A stretch of DNA of 64,000 bases from Paramacrobiotus metropolitanus. Lineage: Eukaryota; Tardigrada; Eutardigrada; Parachela; Macrobiotidae. Location: positions 124,001 through 188,000 of the forward strand of contig NW_026570339.1 in NCBI RefSeq assembly GCF_019649055.1. Reading direction: 5' to 3'. The first letter of the stretch is position 1; each line of letters begins with the position of its first letter. Of this stretch, positions 12,066 through 25,400 are shown piece after piece. A program made the translations under genes and the position numbers. The notes beneath the pieces are model-generated. The model made no database searches. It saw only the letters and a list, made by a program, of their open reading frames with translations, and was not told the origin of the DNA.

Positions 12066-13875
12066 TTTGTGCCGGATATGTACAGATATTATTAAGTTTC
12101 TACCGGCGTTATTCCCGCGATTAATTTGCTAACACAAACAACATATGACCTTTCGGAAGCGTATCCGGTAGAGATTTATTATTTAACGTTATACCGCTCA
12201 TTGTCAGCTAGACGGGAAAACCACAACTACGTAGTACACCGTACAACATGCAGCCATCAACTGCAAATAAATCGCGCTGCTAACCGCAATAATACAGCAG
12301 TGACCTTTGTGCGTACAAACAGTACTTGTCCACAAATTTACACTTTCAGTGGTGAGAATATCCAGCCTTCGACAGGGAAGCGCATTGCTTAATTATTATA
12401 GAACAGAAAGCAGTGATCAGCTTGCTCGTGACCTTTGAGTGCCGCTCGCTCCTCGCGCTCGCTTGTCGATAATCAACAACTCGGCTCGAAACCGCAGCCG
12501 CCATCGCTCGCCAGTCGCCACCCGAGCCGAAAGTTGGGCGTTAACATGGGGATCACACAAAAACGATATGGGCAAGCGTTATTGCTCGTATAAGAAATGC
12601 GATGTCGGAAGTCGGCCTGTATCTGTATGCCGATGCGGAATAGCTGTTTCGCCAAATTAAACTGGCCGGCCTCGTCGAAACTCGCGTTCCTCCCATGAGT
12701 CTTTTCGTGCTTCCTTTATAGATGGTCCCACAAAAGTCAAAGGCAATGGGATCACTATTCGTCGAAATACTGTTACAATAGGTCATCAGCATCAAAGACA
12801 ACACCCGTGGCCGTTAGTCAACAGCAACCGATGCCGATGAATTTGGAAGTCGTTTCACTTCCTGCTCCGTCGACCAGTATGCGCGCAGCTGAGCGCACAA
12901 TAATATAGCACATAATATATACAAAGGTCATTCCGGTGCATCTTAGATTGGTTCAAACTGTACAGCGATCCTCAGTGTCCGGTGCGATGCGCCGTTCAGC
13001 GGTGGACAATGATCACCTGCTTGTAACCAGTGGGATCTATTTTGTCTGCAAACGTCCATTTTATTGAGGACAACACCGCCGCCAGCTGGCCCGGCAGTCA
13101 GCTTATATGTACACCCTGTTCACGCCACGTCGGCGGCATGGCATTCCCATGTTTTGCCGGATCGTGGACAGGGCATACGAGTCACACTCCAGTGGAATCC
13201 CTTAGCGAATCGCTGCTAGATATTCAACATAAATATCACATATCTGTACAGACGTCAGACGGATATACCACCACGCACAACCCGCTCGTGTACACCAGTG
13301 TGTTTGGGACCACGCAGTCTGGAAAACGATACAAAAGAAAATTTGGAGAGCGACAGGCAACGATTACCGAAGTAAAGCGCGCCTTAACGCCATTAGCTGC
13401 AGGTATGCCGGCGCGGGGTTAAACGCTCTACCTTCAAAAAATATTGTTGGAAATTGACTAGACGATCAGTGATACCGCATAAGCGTCGGCCTGTTGTTGG
13501 GAGCCAAAGTAGTGGGTACGCGTTTCCTCATTACCACTTGACAAGATTTCTTCAGATTCAAGCGCCAGATTGGTGCTTTGCTGTTGTTTACTTCCTGTTT
13601 GTTTGTTCACACTAAAACTAGTCACTTTCGTCAGCGCTGCGCTGCTCCCGCTTTCAATTTCCAGCGGCATCAGCTTCCAGATTGCCGTCTACAACGAGCT
13701 ACACGGTACTGTAGTTCAAACACCGTGATTTTCGAAGTGGCAAGCTATGACAGCGTTCCAGAAGCCGGGTGCGAGTACGTATAGTGCGCACTGCATGTCT
13801 GCATATCTGCACTCGGAAGACCCTTATTAACAGGGTGGGCATATAAAGAAATCGGCACCGCGACATCACGCCGAG
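12066..13875. other. Intergenic, one unrecognised open frame
   Basis: The only notable frame is 13030-13422 (+, 130 aa), with two Cys near its middle and a basic C-terminus (SGKRYKRKFGERQ). There is no known motif, no second copy and no clear splice context. It may be chance. Confidence 0.3.
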
Positions 13876-13975
13876 GACAGACAATTAGTCGCGGGACATT
13901 CGGTCGCAGACATTTTGCCGCAAGGTCATCTCGCTGCGCGAGATATCGTCGCGGAACATTTAGCCGACAGGGCAT
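13876..13975. repeat. Degenerate 14-15 bp minisatellite
   Basis: Runs of units like GACATTCGGTCGCA, GACATTTTGCCGCA and GAACATTTAGCCGA follow one another, each an ACATT core followed by GYCGC. Confidence 0.55.
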
Positions 13976-15269
13976 GCTCCTTATAAAGTTATAATCTGCA
14001 CAACGCATAAAAGATCAACAAAAATGAGAGACTATTAAAAATAACTCCTGCCATTAAATAACTCACTACGCTCGAGGGTTATCCAATTAGAAAATTAATT
14101 ATCGATTTGGGAACCAGCATTTTATTGCTGATGATGAGAGAATTAACTCAGCAATACATGTACTGACGGGTCCGCAGCACGAATATGCCATAAGGTCCAT
14201 AACAACTGAGATCAAATATTTTACTACGAAATTGTCCTATTATAAATAATAATTTCTTGCATATACTTGTAATACACCGGTATTGTGTAGTGTGCACATA
14301 CGGCATAATTTTGTGATACACGCCGGCACAGTTAGGCTACCTTCATATCCCGGTATTCGGTTATACTTGTTAATTTTGTAAGTGCTATTTACTCCTCTTA
14401 AATGGAATGGACCCTGCTTGGAACTGGAGCTTGTTTATGTCCTACGAAGCAGCTGTAAAAGTGTAAAAGCTGTCCAAGACTGGGAGAAAACTGGCCAACG
14501 CAGTTCTCCGGCTGCATGGACGACCTGGTGACTAAGAAAACCACTTAAGCTTACCACCGTGCCGCCACTGCCAGTCAGCGACGTGCGAGGAAATGAAAAC
14601 AGGGCCCAGGCAGTTAGAGGCGGCAACGTAGTGAACGTACAGCAGCAGAATATTAATGCAGTGCGATGTCAGCACTAAGTAATTGTTGAGATAATAACAC
14701 TTGTGAAATCGCGTACGTACCCGTTTGATTCAGCATTTAATTTCCGCGGCAGTGCTGACATTTATTTTCTACACGCTGAGTCGCTGACTAGAAGCACAGC
14801 AAACACTATAACCCGGCGTATGTATAACGTCTGTATAACGGCGTATGTACGAGTATAACTATAACCCAAGAAATTCTAACGCGTAGTGGTGGCATTACAT
14901 GTAGAAATGGCAGTCCGACAGATGCCAGTTTTGTTCTTTCTGCAGAAGGACTGCGTATAATTGTCGCTGCGACAATTATACGTTGCTTGGCCTGGATCCT
15001 GCGGAGCGACAATACGGCCACCTGGGCATCTCGTCGTCGGTCCTCACGTTGTTTTTGTAAATGTGCCGATTTCGTAAACATGTACAGCACAGTTTGTTTT
15101 TCCGCCCACTAGCGGTATTTGTTGAAATGGCGTTGAATGATTTCGGCCAGTCCGGCCTGTCTCAACTTGCCAACGTCCCGGCTCATCCAAGATCATCGTG
15201 GATTCGTTGTGGCGATCGTTAGAAACGCGTAACGAGTGCGGACTGCGGACTGCACTGGTGACGGGTTTC
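13976..15269. other. Intergenic, no gene recognised
   Basis: No convincing coding frame. Contains a hairpin at 14954-14982 (14-bp perfect arms CGTATAATTGTCGC, 1-base loop). Confidence 0.45.
14954..14982. repeat. Near-perfect palindrome
   Basis: The 14-bp arms are exact complements around a single T. No adjacent gene gives it an obvious role. Confidence 0.65.
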
Positions 15270-15465
15270 AACCGACGCTCCGCTCCGCTCCTGCCCGGTC
15301 CGCCGACGCCGACCATCATCGCCAACCGCCCGACAACCGCCCCGGGAAGCTGCACCGCCCGACCTTCGCCTTCGCAGGTCGGGATTCTGCAAACGACGGA
15401 GCTGTGTTAATTTCTGATAATACGAGGACAACTCGTACGTGCGCGCTTGTAGCCGGCAGATCTAC
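15270..15465 (+). pseudogene. Fragment duplicated from the Ig-like gene
   Basis: CGCCAACCGCCCGACAACCG and the bases after it match the 3' third of the Ig-like gene (about 21866-22050). The end (GATTCTGCAAACGACGGAGC) matches too. The stretch coding for the Cys-bearing strand of the second Ig domain (about 21920-21990) is missing, and the reading frame is not kept. It is a truncated partial copy. Confidence 0.75.
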
Positions 15466-17138
15466 TGGCCGGTTGACTGCTGGCGAGCCCGGCCCGGCAG
15501 GAAAGTGGATTTCCTCCCATACATCTGCCGACCCGACCCAATGTGTTGTCTACAGGAAGTCCATTAGATTAGCCGAACCGGTCCGGCGCAACAATGGATG
15601 TCTAACTTGATATCTTTAATTGTTGAGCGCAAGCCGGCACGTCCGGTTGCATCATGAAATGGAGCTGTATAACAGGGCTTTGTACTGCCAAAACTAAGGC
15701 GTTAAAACTTCATTAACAGTAGGACTGATGGTTGACAATTAGTTCCTTTTGCGCTGCAATCAGTTCGAGTACACAATTGCATACATTGACGAAGTTTTAT
15801 TTATATACTGTACTAGAATCAGCGACAATATTACAGACTATCACGGCATTGGAAGGGCTGTTTCTTCATAAGGACATTAAATTATTATTGATGTTTAATA
15901 CGGGATTTTATATCCCTATCTATTGCGTGCAATACTACTGTATGTATGATAAGTTTACGCTGTGCATGTATAAGTGCTGTTTGCCGTCTGCCGATTCACT
16001 CATCGGTTTCCTATCATATGCAGCCGCAGCCTGCAGGTTGCTGGTTGCCTGCATCAACTTCCCTTAAAAAAGTAAGTACTTACTCAAATGCCGATATAAA
16101 AGCTGCCCGATCCAAACGTTTCATACTACGTAGCTGCACTGCAGAACACGCCGTGAGAAGAAGGAAAAGTTTGAAAACAGCCTATGCAGCTTCAAAAATG
16201 CAAGCAAATACGTGGACAGTTCTTCTTCCGGAAATTTAGTTTCGTTCTAGATCTTGTAGTATCGTGCTGTCCGTAGTTCGTTTAACATCTATAACCTGTT
16301 TAAATCAGCTCGGACGGGAAACACAAATTTAATTTGTGTGTGTTCTATGCGGGGTGCAGACACGTCGCCTAAGGGAAGTGCCGAAGTCCCTCTCAAAAAA
16401 CCAGTCTTAAGCTGTCCTGTCCTGTTTCACGCGTGGCGAAGCTGGTAAAAGCTCCTTCGCAGGCAGGCATATTTGTCTTTCACCAACGCACCGGGATATG
16501 GCGAACAACCTCGAACAGCGAAGCACTTCACTCCGTCATAAAGGTCACTTCTAGCAAGCTATAAACGTCCTGGCTACTGTGCAGTGAAGGAAACGGAATG
16601 CACATTTGTGTCCTTAATTCCGTCCCGCAACACGGGACTGGTTCCATTACAGTAATTGTGGCATATGTGAGATTCCGTTTGATTCAATGGCGCTCTTGAG
16701 ATCGTTTTTACAAAACAACAATTATAAGGGCGCTTTCAGTGCATGATTATGAATTTATGACTGCGGCAAACAGCCACTACGTTAGTTTTATCGTGATTTA
16801 AATTATTTACAGCGACTACAATCATCGTAACACTAACATACGAGAAGCATAAGCATTTGTAAAGTGCATCAAGTACTACAATTATGGAATATGGTTAACA
16901 ACTTAACTCATATGACAGCCAATAAGACCTATTCGTATCATTATTTTTTCTTTTGCTGTAGTTTAACTTTATAATCTGCCCGTACGGCACTCCTTACCGG
17001 TTAGTCCGTTATCTGTTGACTCAGTGAGCACTGATACTACTACAGTACTTTCGACAAGTATCGTACAGAGCGCAGCTACAGCACGATGATACGAGATTAT
17101 TGTACGTCATTATGATTGCCAGCCCATCGCATTCATTT
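15466..17138. other. Intergenic, no gene recognised
   Basis: Frames at 15732-16067 and 15946-16239 overlap each other, have no known motif and are taken as chance. The right end is the 5' flank of kinase copy 2. Confidence 0.4.
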
Positions 17139-17205
17139 CACGCATGCCGCCGGCGGCTTGTCAACAAGCTTGCGGTAACGCCGGTAATTGCTACACAGCT
17201 GCATA
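17139..17205 (+). promoter_or_regulatory. Conserved upstream block of type-A kinase-like genes
   Basis: CACGCATGCCGCCGGCGG then GCCGGTAATTG, about 250-320 bases before the start at 17457; paralogous to the blocks at 5130 and 35675. Confidence 0.5.
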
Positions 17206-17456
17206 GTATGTACATACTGTAGCGAGTCAAACATTTTCACGAATGAAACTGTGGAGAAATCGAACGGGTACCTCGTGATTGTTGTGTTGACCAGTACGCA
17301 GTTTAATTAATGCAAACGCTGACGAACGGGAGAATGGGAATTATATTATGGCATCGTGTGCTTAACGGATAACTGAACTACCGACACAATTAAGCTAACC
17401 ATGGCCAACGATTGCCTTATTGAGTATCCCGTTTTTTTGTCAGTCTGTACGGCCTA

Positions 17457-19255
17457 ATGTCCGTACAACGTCAAATTGTGTGGCAGCAGTTGGGCAGCAC
17501 ATGCCAGTATCACTACGATGACAGTAACTTGATTGGGTCAGGAAGCTTTGGCGAAGTCTTTACAGCCCGCATTACGGAGCGAGGCAGTTACGTTGGTCAT
17601 GACGTTGTTGCCGTGCGAAACTTCAGTGTAAAACAAAAGAGCTTTCTGGAAAACCCGGACAACTATGCCAAGCTGCAGGAGCGCTTGGAAGTCATGCTCC
17701 AGCTAAAACACCCCCATCTGGTGGACTATCATCAAATCACCATCCTTCCAACTTACGGGGCTGCGACAATCGAATTTATGATGGATTATTATCCTAGTAA
17801 GTTCACCCGACAACGAATTGTAGATTTATACACAGATAGGCGATGATTTAATCCTGATGCGCACAGCACACTATTCTTGTTATATTACCATATTGTTCAA
17901 CTCTGGCTGGCGGTTACTGCGTTTCGTGAAAACATAGAAAAAAACAGGGAATCTAGGAAGCTATGAAAAGCCGGAGAAAGGTCATAACATTAATGGGTAC
18001 ATTAATATGTAATTACAAGGGGAAACTTCATTTGCGCGTGACCCCTGCTCTCAAGGGCACCGCCCAAACAGAGTTCACGAAGAGCACATACATGGCATTT
18101 TTATAACGATGACGAGCACTTAAATGGGAGTGATGGTACTTACTTTATAAAATGCTAAAAACTTTATACAATTATTAAATAAAAAAAAATAAAATAAAAT
18201 AAAAATATGATTAAAATAATGAAAATTAAATAATTTATTAAAATAAGAACTTATTGATTGTGCTTAGTCTTCGGTTGTAGTCGTTTTGGTGCGATCAATG
18301 TTGCGCGCAAACTTGGCAGGCTTCCATTCTGTATCTGATGTTTTAATTCTGTACGTTATAATTTTATTGTAACTGTTTTTTCTATCCTACCAAAACTGTT
18401 TTTTCTATCCTACCATAATAAGGATGTACTAATTCCACAGCCTTAACCGACAGCAGAAACAGGCGGCCTAATAAAACAGAACATCTCATCTAATGCCGGT
18501 TTAGAGCAACTTGTATAGATAGATCCTTAGTTGTATGCCATACAATTACCAGCGCAAATCGCGGAATGTTTGACAAAATGAAAAATAATGATGGAGTAAC
18601 TGATGGTAGGTGGCAACGTGAAGGCAAAACTGAACGTCTGGAAGACAGCGGAATCCTCCTGACCTGTGGAGGCGCTCTCAGCCACGCCCGGGACCTGGCT
18701 GATGGCCTGGCCTTCCTGCATGAGAACGGCATAACCCACGGCGACCTGAAACCGGAAAACGTGCTGGTCGATAGCTCCGACGCTCAAGGCGAGACGCTGC
18801 GTATTGCCGACTGGGACAGTCTGGCGACCATTCAACGCAACACCCTCAGTTCGCTGAGCGGGGAGCATTCCCGCAACAGTGCCCGTTGCATGTCGCCGGA
18901 AATGCTGGCGGCCAGCGGACCGATGGAGAGCCGGCACACCTGGCCGCGGCTGCCCGGCTGCGCCACGGACGTGTGGAGCGCGGGCTGCATCCTGCTGCTG
19001 TTGGTCCGCGGCGTGACGGGAGACTACCGCGAACTGCTGCGGCATCCGGTCAGCGGCGCAGTACGGGGCGCCGAGCGCCGCCTCAAGGATGCGGCGGTCG
19101 CCGCCGCGGTCCTGCAGGGCTACGTGCCCCTGGTCCCGGATGCCGCAGCCGTGCCACCGGAGCTCAGCGGGTGCATTCGGCACTGCCTGTGCACCGCCGC
19201 TGACCAGCGAATTACGGCACGGCAGTTGTGCGAGTGTTTGTCACGCATCAACTGA
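17457..19255 (+). CDS. Type-A kinase-like protein, copy 2
   Basis: Exon 1 is 17457-17796, with a glycine loop GSGSFGEVF and VVAVRNF (Arg at the catalytic Lys position). The phase-1 donor is GTAAGT. Exon 2 ends at 19255 and has HGDLKPENVLV, IADWDSL for DFG, CMSPEML and DVWSAGCILLLL. The acceptor matching its relatives (TAG before GTGGCAACG, about 18610) leaves the C-lobe one base out of frame. An acceptor at 18623 (GAAG before GCAAAAC) restores phase and drops a few residues. The gene therefore either uses that shifted acceptor or is newly broken. The C-lobe is otherwise intact to its stop. Function as for copy 1; substrate unknown. Confidence 0.7.
18371..18415. repeat. Short direct repeat
   Basis: Two exact tandem copies of a 22-base unit (AACTGTTTTTTCTATCCTAC plus CA) within the intron of kinase copy 2. 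Confidence 0.6.
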
Positions 19256-19339
19256 ACTCGGTGACAAGTCCAGTCCAAATTGTACAAGTGCATCTTCAGT
19301 TGGGATCAGTTGTACATCCAGACGGATGTCCAACGTTCG

Positions 19340-19726
19340 CGCGGCAGAGGAAGATGTGTTTGGCTTGGGATGTCACATATATGCGTCGATACCGTTAAAA
19401 GTTGCGCTTCCCATATCCAAGCTACTTCGGCACACGCCGGATCGGCCGCCACTCAGGCAGAAGAAAAGGAGACGAGGTTATACTTTTACTTAAACGGCCG
19501 GTACATTTCCGCACCTTATGCTTTTGAGACTATGGGCCCGTGGGGACCTTCGGCCATTGCCATCATAAAAGAATTGAGAAAGCATCTACGGGCTCGTTCA
19601 GGAGAAGCCCGCTCACACGAATTTCTTCGCCAGCGACTGTCTCTAGAGATACAACGGGGTCATGCCGCTTCTGTTATGGGTACCGTTGAGAGAGCGGAAA
19701 TGTTTAATGAGCTCTTGTTTCTTTAA
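19340..19726 (+). mobile_element. LINE C-terminal domain relic
   Basis: The open frame reads CVDTVKSCASHIQATSAHAGS, then GRYISAPYAFETMGPWGP, then FLRQRLSLEIQRGHAASVMG and a stop. The same ending recurs at 27081-27320 (-) and 39671-39796 (+). It resembles the segment downstream of RT in some non-LTR elements, possibly a restriction-like endonuclease; that role is inferred. The 5' part and RT are absent here. It lies 85 bases beyond the stop of kinase copy 2. Confidence 0.7.
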
Positions 19727-20224
19727 GTGTTCTTAAAACGTGTACAAGTAAAGGTTTAAAATTGTGATCAGTCCGTTGTTACACCTCAGATATATTGACC
19801 GGTGAATAATTTCGTTCCTACGTAAAGATACAGCGTGAAATACAAACTCATGGGTTAACTTAAACTCCAGCCATACCACGGCCCGCCCCGCCGCACTGTT
19901 TCCGTCAGGTATGCTTACTAATAGTAACGGCAGCACAATGTACGTGTTAACACGATACGTACGGCAATGGCAATCCGATTAGACAGGCTAAAGGTCACCT
20001 CGAAAGAACGCGTTCTGCTAAGCTAGAAAATTCAGAAGAACCTAACCACTAGAAAATTTATTTTGCCCCAGCTCGCAAACTTTAGAATCAGGTGTCACTT
20101 TTTTTCCCGTACGAAATACAGTATTTAAATTGTTATTTGATGATTTTTTGGTATTTATACATTAAATTAATGGTAAGTGAAGACACGCACAGCTAGGCCG
20201 CACATCGCGGTCCTTAACTGGTTT
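19727..20224. other. Intergenic, nothing recognised
   Basis: No coding frame or repeat of note. Confidence 0.4.
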
Positions 20225-20945
<721 letters not shown>

Positions 20946-21212
20946 ATCGCCAGTGAACTCTCCCGATTGTGAGTCTGTGACTGTGAGTAGCTGGAAAGGG
21001 TACGCGTGGGCCAGTCACAATCCTAATACAGTACCGTACCTACATGCAACTGCGTTATAGACATAATAATTATTATATTCGATATAATTATGCATATCTA
21101 TATCTATATACGAGTATATGTATACGAGGATATCGATATATAGTATATCGATCTTCCGCTGACAGAAGCCCAGTACAGTTGTTGTTATTTACTTATGTTC
21201 TTTTCCTGATTA

Positions 21213-22061
21213 GTGAACGACATGGTGTCGGAAGCGCTGAAGCACCACCTCCAGGACGACCGGATCATTTTGACGCGGCTGGCAGTGAGTGAGGCCGTGA
21301 GGGACAGCGTGGTATCCCGGCCCCGGCTCGGGGAGAATGTGACCTTCCGCTGCGTCGTGCCGGCCGGCAGTGACGGGCGCGACGTGCTCTGGCTGCACCA
21401 GGACCGCACCGTCTACGAAGCGGACCAAGCAGTTCCGTTGCCGGCGGACGACGTGTCGGGACAGGAGTACCAGTTCACCCGCTCGCACGACACCCTCTTC
21501 CTCACCGTCCTAAAGGTCACCCTGCGCTCGGGGGGCTCCGTGCAGTGCGCCGCCGCCCCCTCCGGCCCCGCCTACACCCCGGACCGCCGCGTCCTGCAGC
21601 GGTACATGCTGCTGCCGCTGGTCACGCGCCGCACCGACGTCTTCGCCCCGCCCAACGCCACCCACCTGACCGCCGCCCCGGGCCAGAGCGTCACGCTGAC
21701 GCTGGACCTCCGCCTGCCCCTGCCGGACGCCATCCTGCACAACATCCTCAACCACGTCCTGTGGCGCCACAAAGGGCGTCTGCTGCACGGGCCCACGGAG
21801 CCGCCTTACGGTCCGCTGCTGCCCGGCGAGGGCCTGGCGCATGCCAGTCCGCGCGGCGAGCGTCACCGCCAACCGCCCGACAACCGCCCCGGAATGCTGC
21901 ACCCCATCACGTTCACCTTTGCATCCGTCACCCCGGAACATGCTGGCTATGTGGAGTGCTTCCTCCGACCGCATCCAGCCGTGCACGAATGGATTCTGCA
22001 AACGACGGAGCTGTTTATTGCTGATGATGCGACTCACACGCGGACAACTCATGCGCGCTGA
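21213..22061 (+). CDS. Ig-like domain protein, 3' exon
   Basis: A single open exon preceded by a good acceptor (CCTGATTAG before 21213). The first ATG is at 21222, so an upstream exon with a signal peptide is likely but was not found. Ig domain 1 (about residues 38-112) has ENVTFRC, VLWLHQ and GSVQC. Domain 2 (about 145-265) has GQSVTLTLDL, where Leu replaces the first Cys, then HVLWRHKG and VTPEHAGYVEC. No membrane segment follows. GC content is far above the flanks. An extracellular recognition protein is plausible. A broken partial copy lies at 15270-15465. Confidence 0.65.
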   Translation: MNDMVSEALKHHLQDDRIILTRLAVSEAVRDSVVSRPRLGENVTFRCVVPAGSDGRDVLWLHQDRTVYEADQAVPLPADDVSGQEYQFTRSHDTLFLTVLKVTLRSGGSVQCAAAPSGPAYTPDRRVLQRYMLLPLVTRRTDVFAPPNATHLTAAPGQSVTLTLDLRLPLPDAILHNILNHVLWRHKGRLLHGPTEPPYGPLLPGEGLAHASPRGERHRQPPDNRPGMLHPITFTFASVTPEHAGYVECFLRPHPAVHEWILQTTELFIADDATHTRTTHAR

Positions 22062-22255
22062 CGCGCACATGTGCTGCACCAGCATGCATGCGTCAGACCT
22101 AGGCCTAGCTCTAACTGGACTTGGGCCAAACAGTGCCTGCCTGCCTTTGCTGTTTTATCCTTTTCCGCTAACTGATCAACGCTTATTCGTACGCACAGAC
22201 GGCACAGTGGATGAGCATGTACTCACCTACATGTGTCTATATAATATACAATGGT

Positions 22256-22640
22256 CTACATTGTACATCTACGTATACATATAAATATACTTTTCCAACT
22301 CGTTAGCACTTCCAACTCGGTTTGGAGTCGGTCGGCTAATAGTCGAAGCTGGTCGACCTCGTTGTCGGCCTGCCGTAGTTCGACTATGTACCGGTCCACT
22401 TTGTTCCGGTACACTTCAGCTTCTTCGTTAGCTCGGTTGAGAATTTCGTGGAAATGTCCCGCGGCTTGTTCCGAGGCGACCAAGGCCGTTTGTGTGTCGG
22501 CCAGTTCCTTTTCCACATCGGCGAGTTGTCTCGGTGTCGGTGTCGGTTATGGTCGGTTGCACTCCGTCCGAGGTCGGATATCCGTCGTTTCTCGATGGAA
22601 ATCCGCGAGTAAAGTTGCGGGTCGGTGTTCAAACCGATGG
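22256..22640 (-). CDS. Coiled-coil fragment, unrecognised
   Basis: The minus-strand frame 22516-22256 reads EKELADTQTALVASEQAA... and VDQLRLLADRLQTELEVL, with heptad spacing typical of a coiled coil. A second frame just upstream (SRISIEKRRISDLG) may be its continuation. There is no start context or domain to name it. It is probably a remnant of a larger gene or element. Confidence 0.35.
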
Positions 22641-24733
22641 TCCCCGTATAAAGGAGTAATCCGTTCGCGCTGCAGACTCTCGTTCGAGTCTGATCCGTCA
22701 GTTGGGAGAGAAAGTAGCCGTGCGTTCGGGCGCTCTTCAGTGTGGAAGAGACAAGAAAACTGTGCTCACCAGCTGGGCAGAAATCACTTCAGTGATCTCC
22801 GTTTCACCACAGCTGTAAGACGATGCGATCAGTTGGATCGACAGTCAAAGCAGTGGCTGCTTCAGCAGTCTCCTGACAGTGACTGAAAAGGACTCCTGTC
22901 GAGTTCTCCGAAAATGAAGCCTCCACCGTCTCCTCAAAGGGTCCGTAGGAAGGAAAACCTTATAGGTCTGCTACCATGTAACAGACTATGGCGAGGAGCT
23001 AACGATGCGTCTTTATTAGACTATAAAGGCTGACAATGCTGCGTAATAGCAGGAAGAAAGAACAAAGGCACGTCTGGCCAAATAGCAAGTGTGTGCTAAA
23101 AAGGGTTCTTGATGCGTCTCGTTGGCGAGTAAGTGTCAATTGATCCTGGCGGCAAACACGTGCGTGGTGATGCAGGCCAAGACGTGAATCAGCTGTGTGA
23201 TGCGCAGACTGGACTCTACCCAACGCGAGCGTATGAACGCTGAGTAGTACTGCGAAAGAGGAACGAGAGAGCAAGTACGCTCAGTGTGTGCGCTGTGCGG
23301 TATATCCACTTCAGTGGATGAGTGCAGTGCAGCGTCACACATACGTACACGAGAGAGGCAATATGGCATGTAAGTGGGTGCAAGTACGCTCTATGTTGAG
23401 CCGTACGCACCACGCACAGGCTCATGTGCCTGACATAGTAGAGAAAATGTATGGAAAAACATGAAGAAAGCACACACAAGCAACTTGGAATCAATAAGGT
23501 CACCGAAAGTAGACGCAATATATAAACCAGAAAAGGGGCTGGTTGTTGTAGAAGAATCTACCACGAATACCATTCACTGTGGTTTGGTAGGCTTCCAGAA
23601 TCTGCAGAGTTGAATTCTATTGACTGAGCACACTGTAAATTTACTCCAATTAACAAATGAAATCATCCAGCAAGCGCCTTTGACCTGTAGACTAAACTGG
23701 CGAACTGGCGTCCCGGGAACCAAGTCGCTGGCGTTTCCCTGCATGCCAATGATAACCTTCACTACATGCGAGTCACTCGCCCATGATCCACAAAACCAGG
23801 ACTGGATTACGTGTACTTCTACGCGATGGCGATAGTAGTCATTCCATATTCAGTGTGGGGATGCTTCAGCGACGGCCTGGCCAGGGTCGAAACGGGGGAG
23901 GGAAAATTAAAGGAAGGGATTCTGAGCGGTCAGGAAGAGGGAGGGGAATTTTTATGGTTTCTTTATGTGGGCGAGCGAAGCTAGCCGGTGTTTTTCCTTG
24001 ATGACATTGAGGTTTTTTGTGACGGGGAGTACCCGTGACCCCCGGGTCTGCGTGATGCCTGTCCAACTCAACATACTGCATCGAACGGAAAAACTTAGCT
24101 GGCACCGACATTACCGATATTTTACTCCAGCCCTGAACTTCGCAGACTCCTTCGTTCGATCCCATTCCCGGTCCATTCGTCAAAGCCGAGCTTCGGCTCG
24201 TCTGACGAGCCACTAACACTGCTGGCGTCAAGCCGAGTTGTTGCTCATCGGCAGACGATCGCGAGCCGGCCAACCGAGTTCGCGGCACTCAAAGACTACA
24301 AGCTAGCTGGTCGCTGCTTTCTCCGCTTTAATTTCCGTAAACAATCAGTTTGGTTATGAAACATGTACAAGTCCTCACTATAGCTAGTGGACACGGAGTA
24401 GGTGAACTGGATATAAGGTTATTGTACGTAAAAAGCTAGGTGTCCTAAATGGTGCTAGCAACGTGCTGCACTTAGCTTCATTTCAGGTGTTATAGTGCAA
24501 CCTGTTGCAACTATTTAGTTGTATAACAATGTAGCTTTCCTTTATCTCTACTATCGCACCGACATACTTGACTAGCAACGTAACGTAACGTTTTCACTGG
24601 GTACGCTAGTTACGCTACATTGCCACATTGCAGTGTCGCGTTGCTGGCGTTTGCATGCTGCATTTGTACACGTACAAAGGGTCATCTGTAGTGACTAGTG
24701 ACTGTCAATTTTGCAGTTTTTGACTGTCAATTT
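22641..24733. other. Intergenic, no gene recognised
   Basis: Frames at 23216-23518 (-), 23620-23835 (+) and 23866-24288 (-) overlap and have no known motif. The right end shows two direct copies of TGACTGTCAATTTTGCAGTT near 24700-24740. Confidence 0.4.
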
Positions 24734-24767
24734 TGCAGTTACAATAGTTATTAATTATTGTAACTGC
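24734..24767. repeat. 13-bp inverted repeat
   Basis: TGCAGTTACAATA and its exact complement around an 8-base loop, overlapping the end of the second direct repeat. Confidence 0.65.
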
Positions 24768-24844
24768 ACAACTAAAGTCACTAGTCAGGCATCCAAGTAA
24801 GACCAGCGCTGCCGTGTGTACAGATAAAGCCGCAACGACACAGC

Positions 24845-25175
24845 CGTTGACCGCGGAATTTAACACACCATTGGCTGAAGACGAAGTACAGAGTAGCCCG
24901 CGAAGTTGCAGCACAGCCACTGAACAACTGCAGTATCTGTACGACGGTAGAGTGCAGCGAAACGATGAATAGTGTGCGTTGATAGCACTGCCGTCTGCCA
25001 GTGCCGGCACGCTAATGACTGTATCCGGCATCACTGCGCCGCATGCATATACCATGGGGCGTGGTCTTGTACTCCAACTGGAGCGTACTCGGTAGTACGC
25101 ACCAGCGATGACCCCGGAACGCGACAGCGGACTGCTGAGCCGACTGCGCAATCCATCCGCCTTTGTATTGTTCGC
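24845..25175 (+). promoter_or_regulatory. Conserved upstream block of type-B kinase-like loci
   Basis: Counterpart of 11770-12065 (-). It ends about 225 bases before the start at 25401. The best-conserved part reads ERDSGLLSRLRN in one frame, but stops interrupt the rest. Confidence 0.5.
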
Positions 25176-25400
25176 CGTCTCGCCGTCGCGGGCGCGCTAC
25201 TTCACGGCAGATCTGCGCTCGGCGATCAGTGAGCTGTCCACCAGCACTAATAATATTAGTGCAGGATCGGTTAAACGACGCAAAATAATATTATAATCCG
25301 TCCGCTGCGTACACACGGAGATTCTTTGAGGATTAATGCCGTTCGTTGAGAACTGGAAGGTTGATTCGCCGCGAGCCCGGCTGGATTAATTTGCCTGGAC

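Noticed and set aside
13030-13422. 130-aa frame as a gene
   Set aside because: No homology cue, no repeat in the window and no coding composition; kept only as a note.
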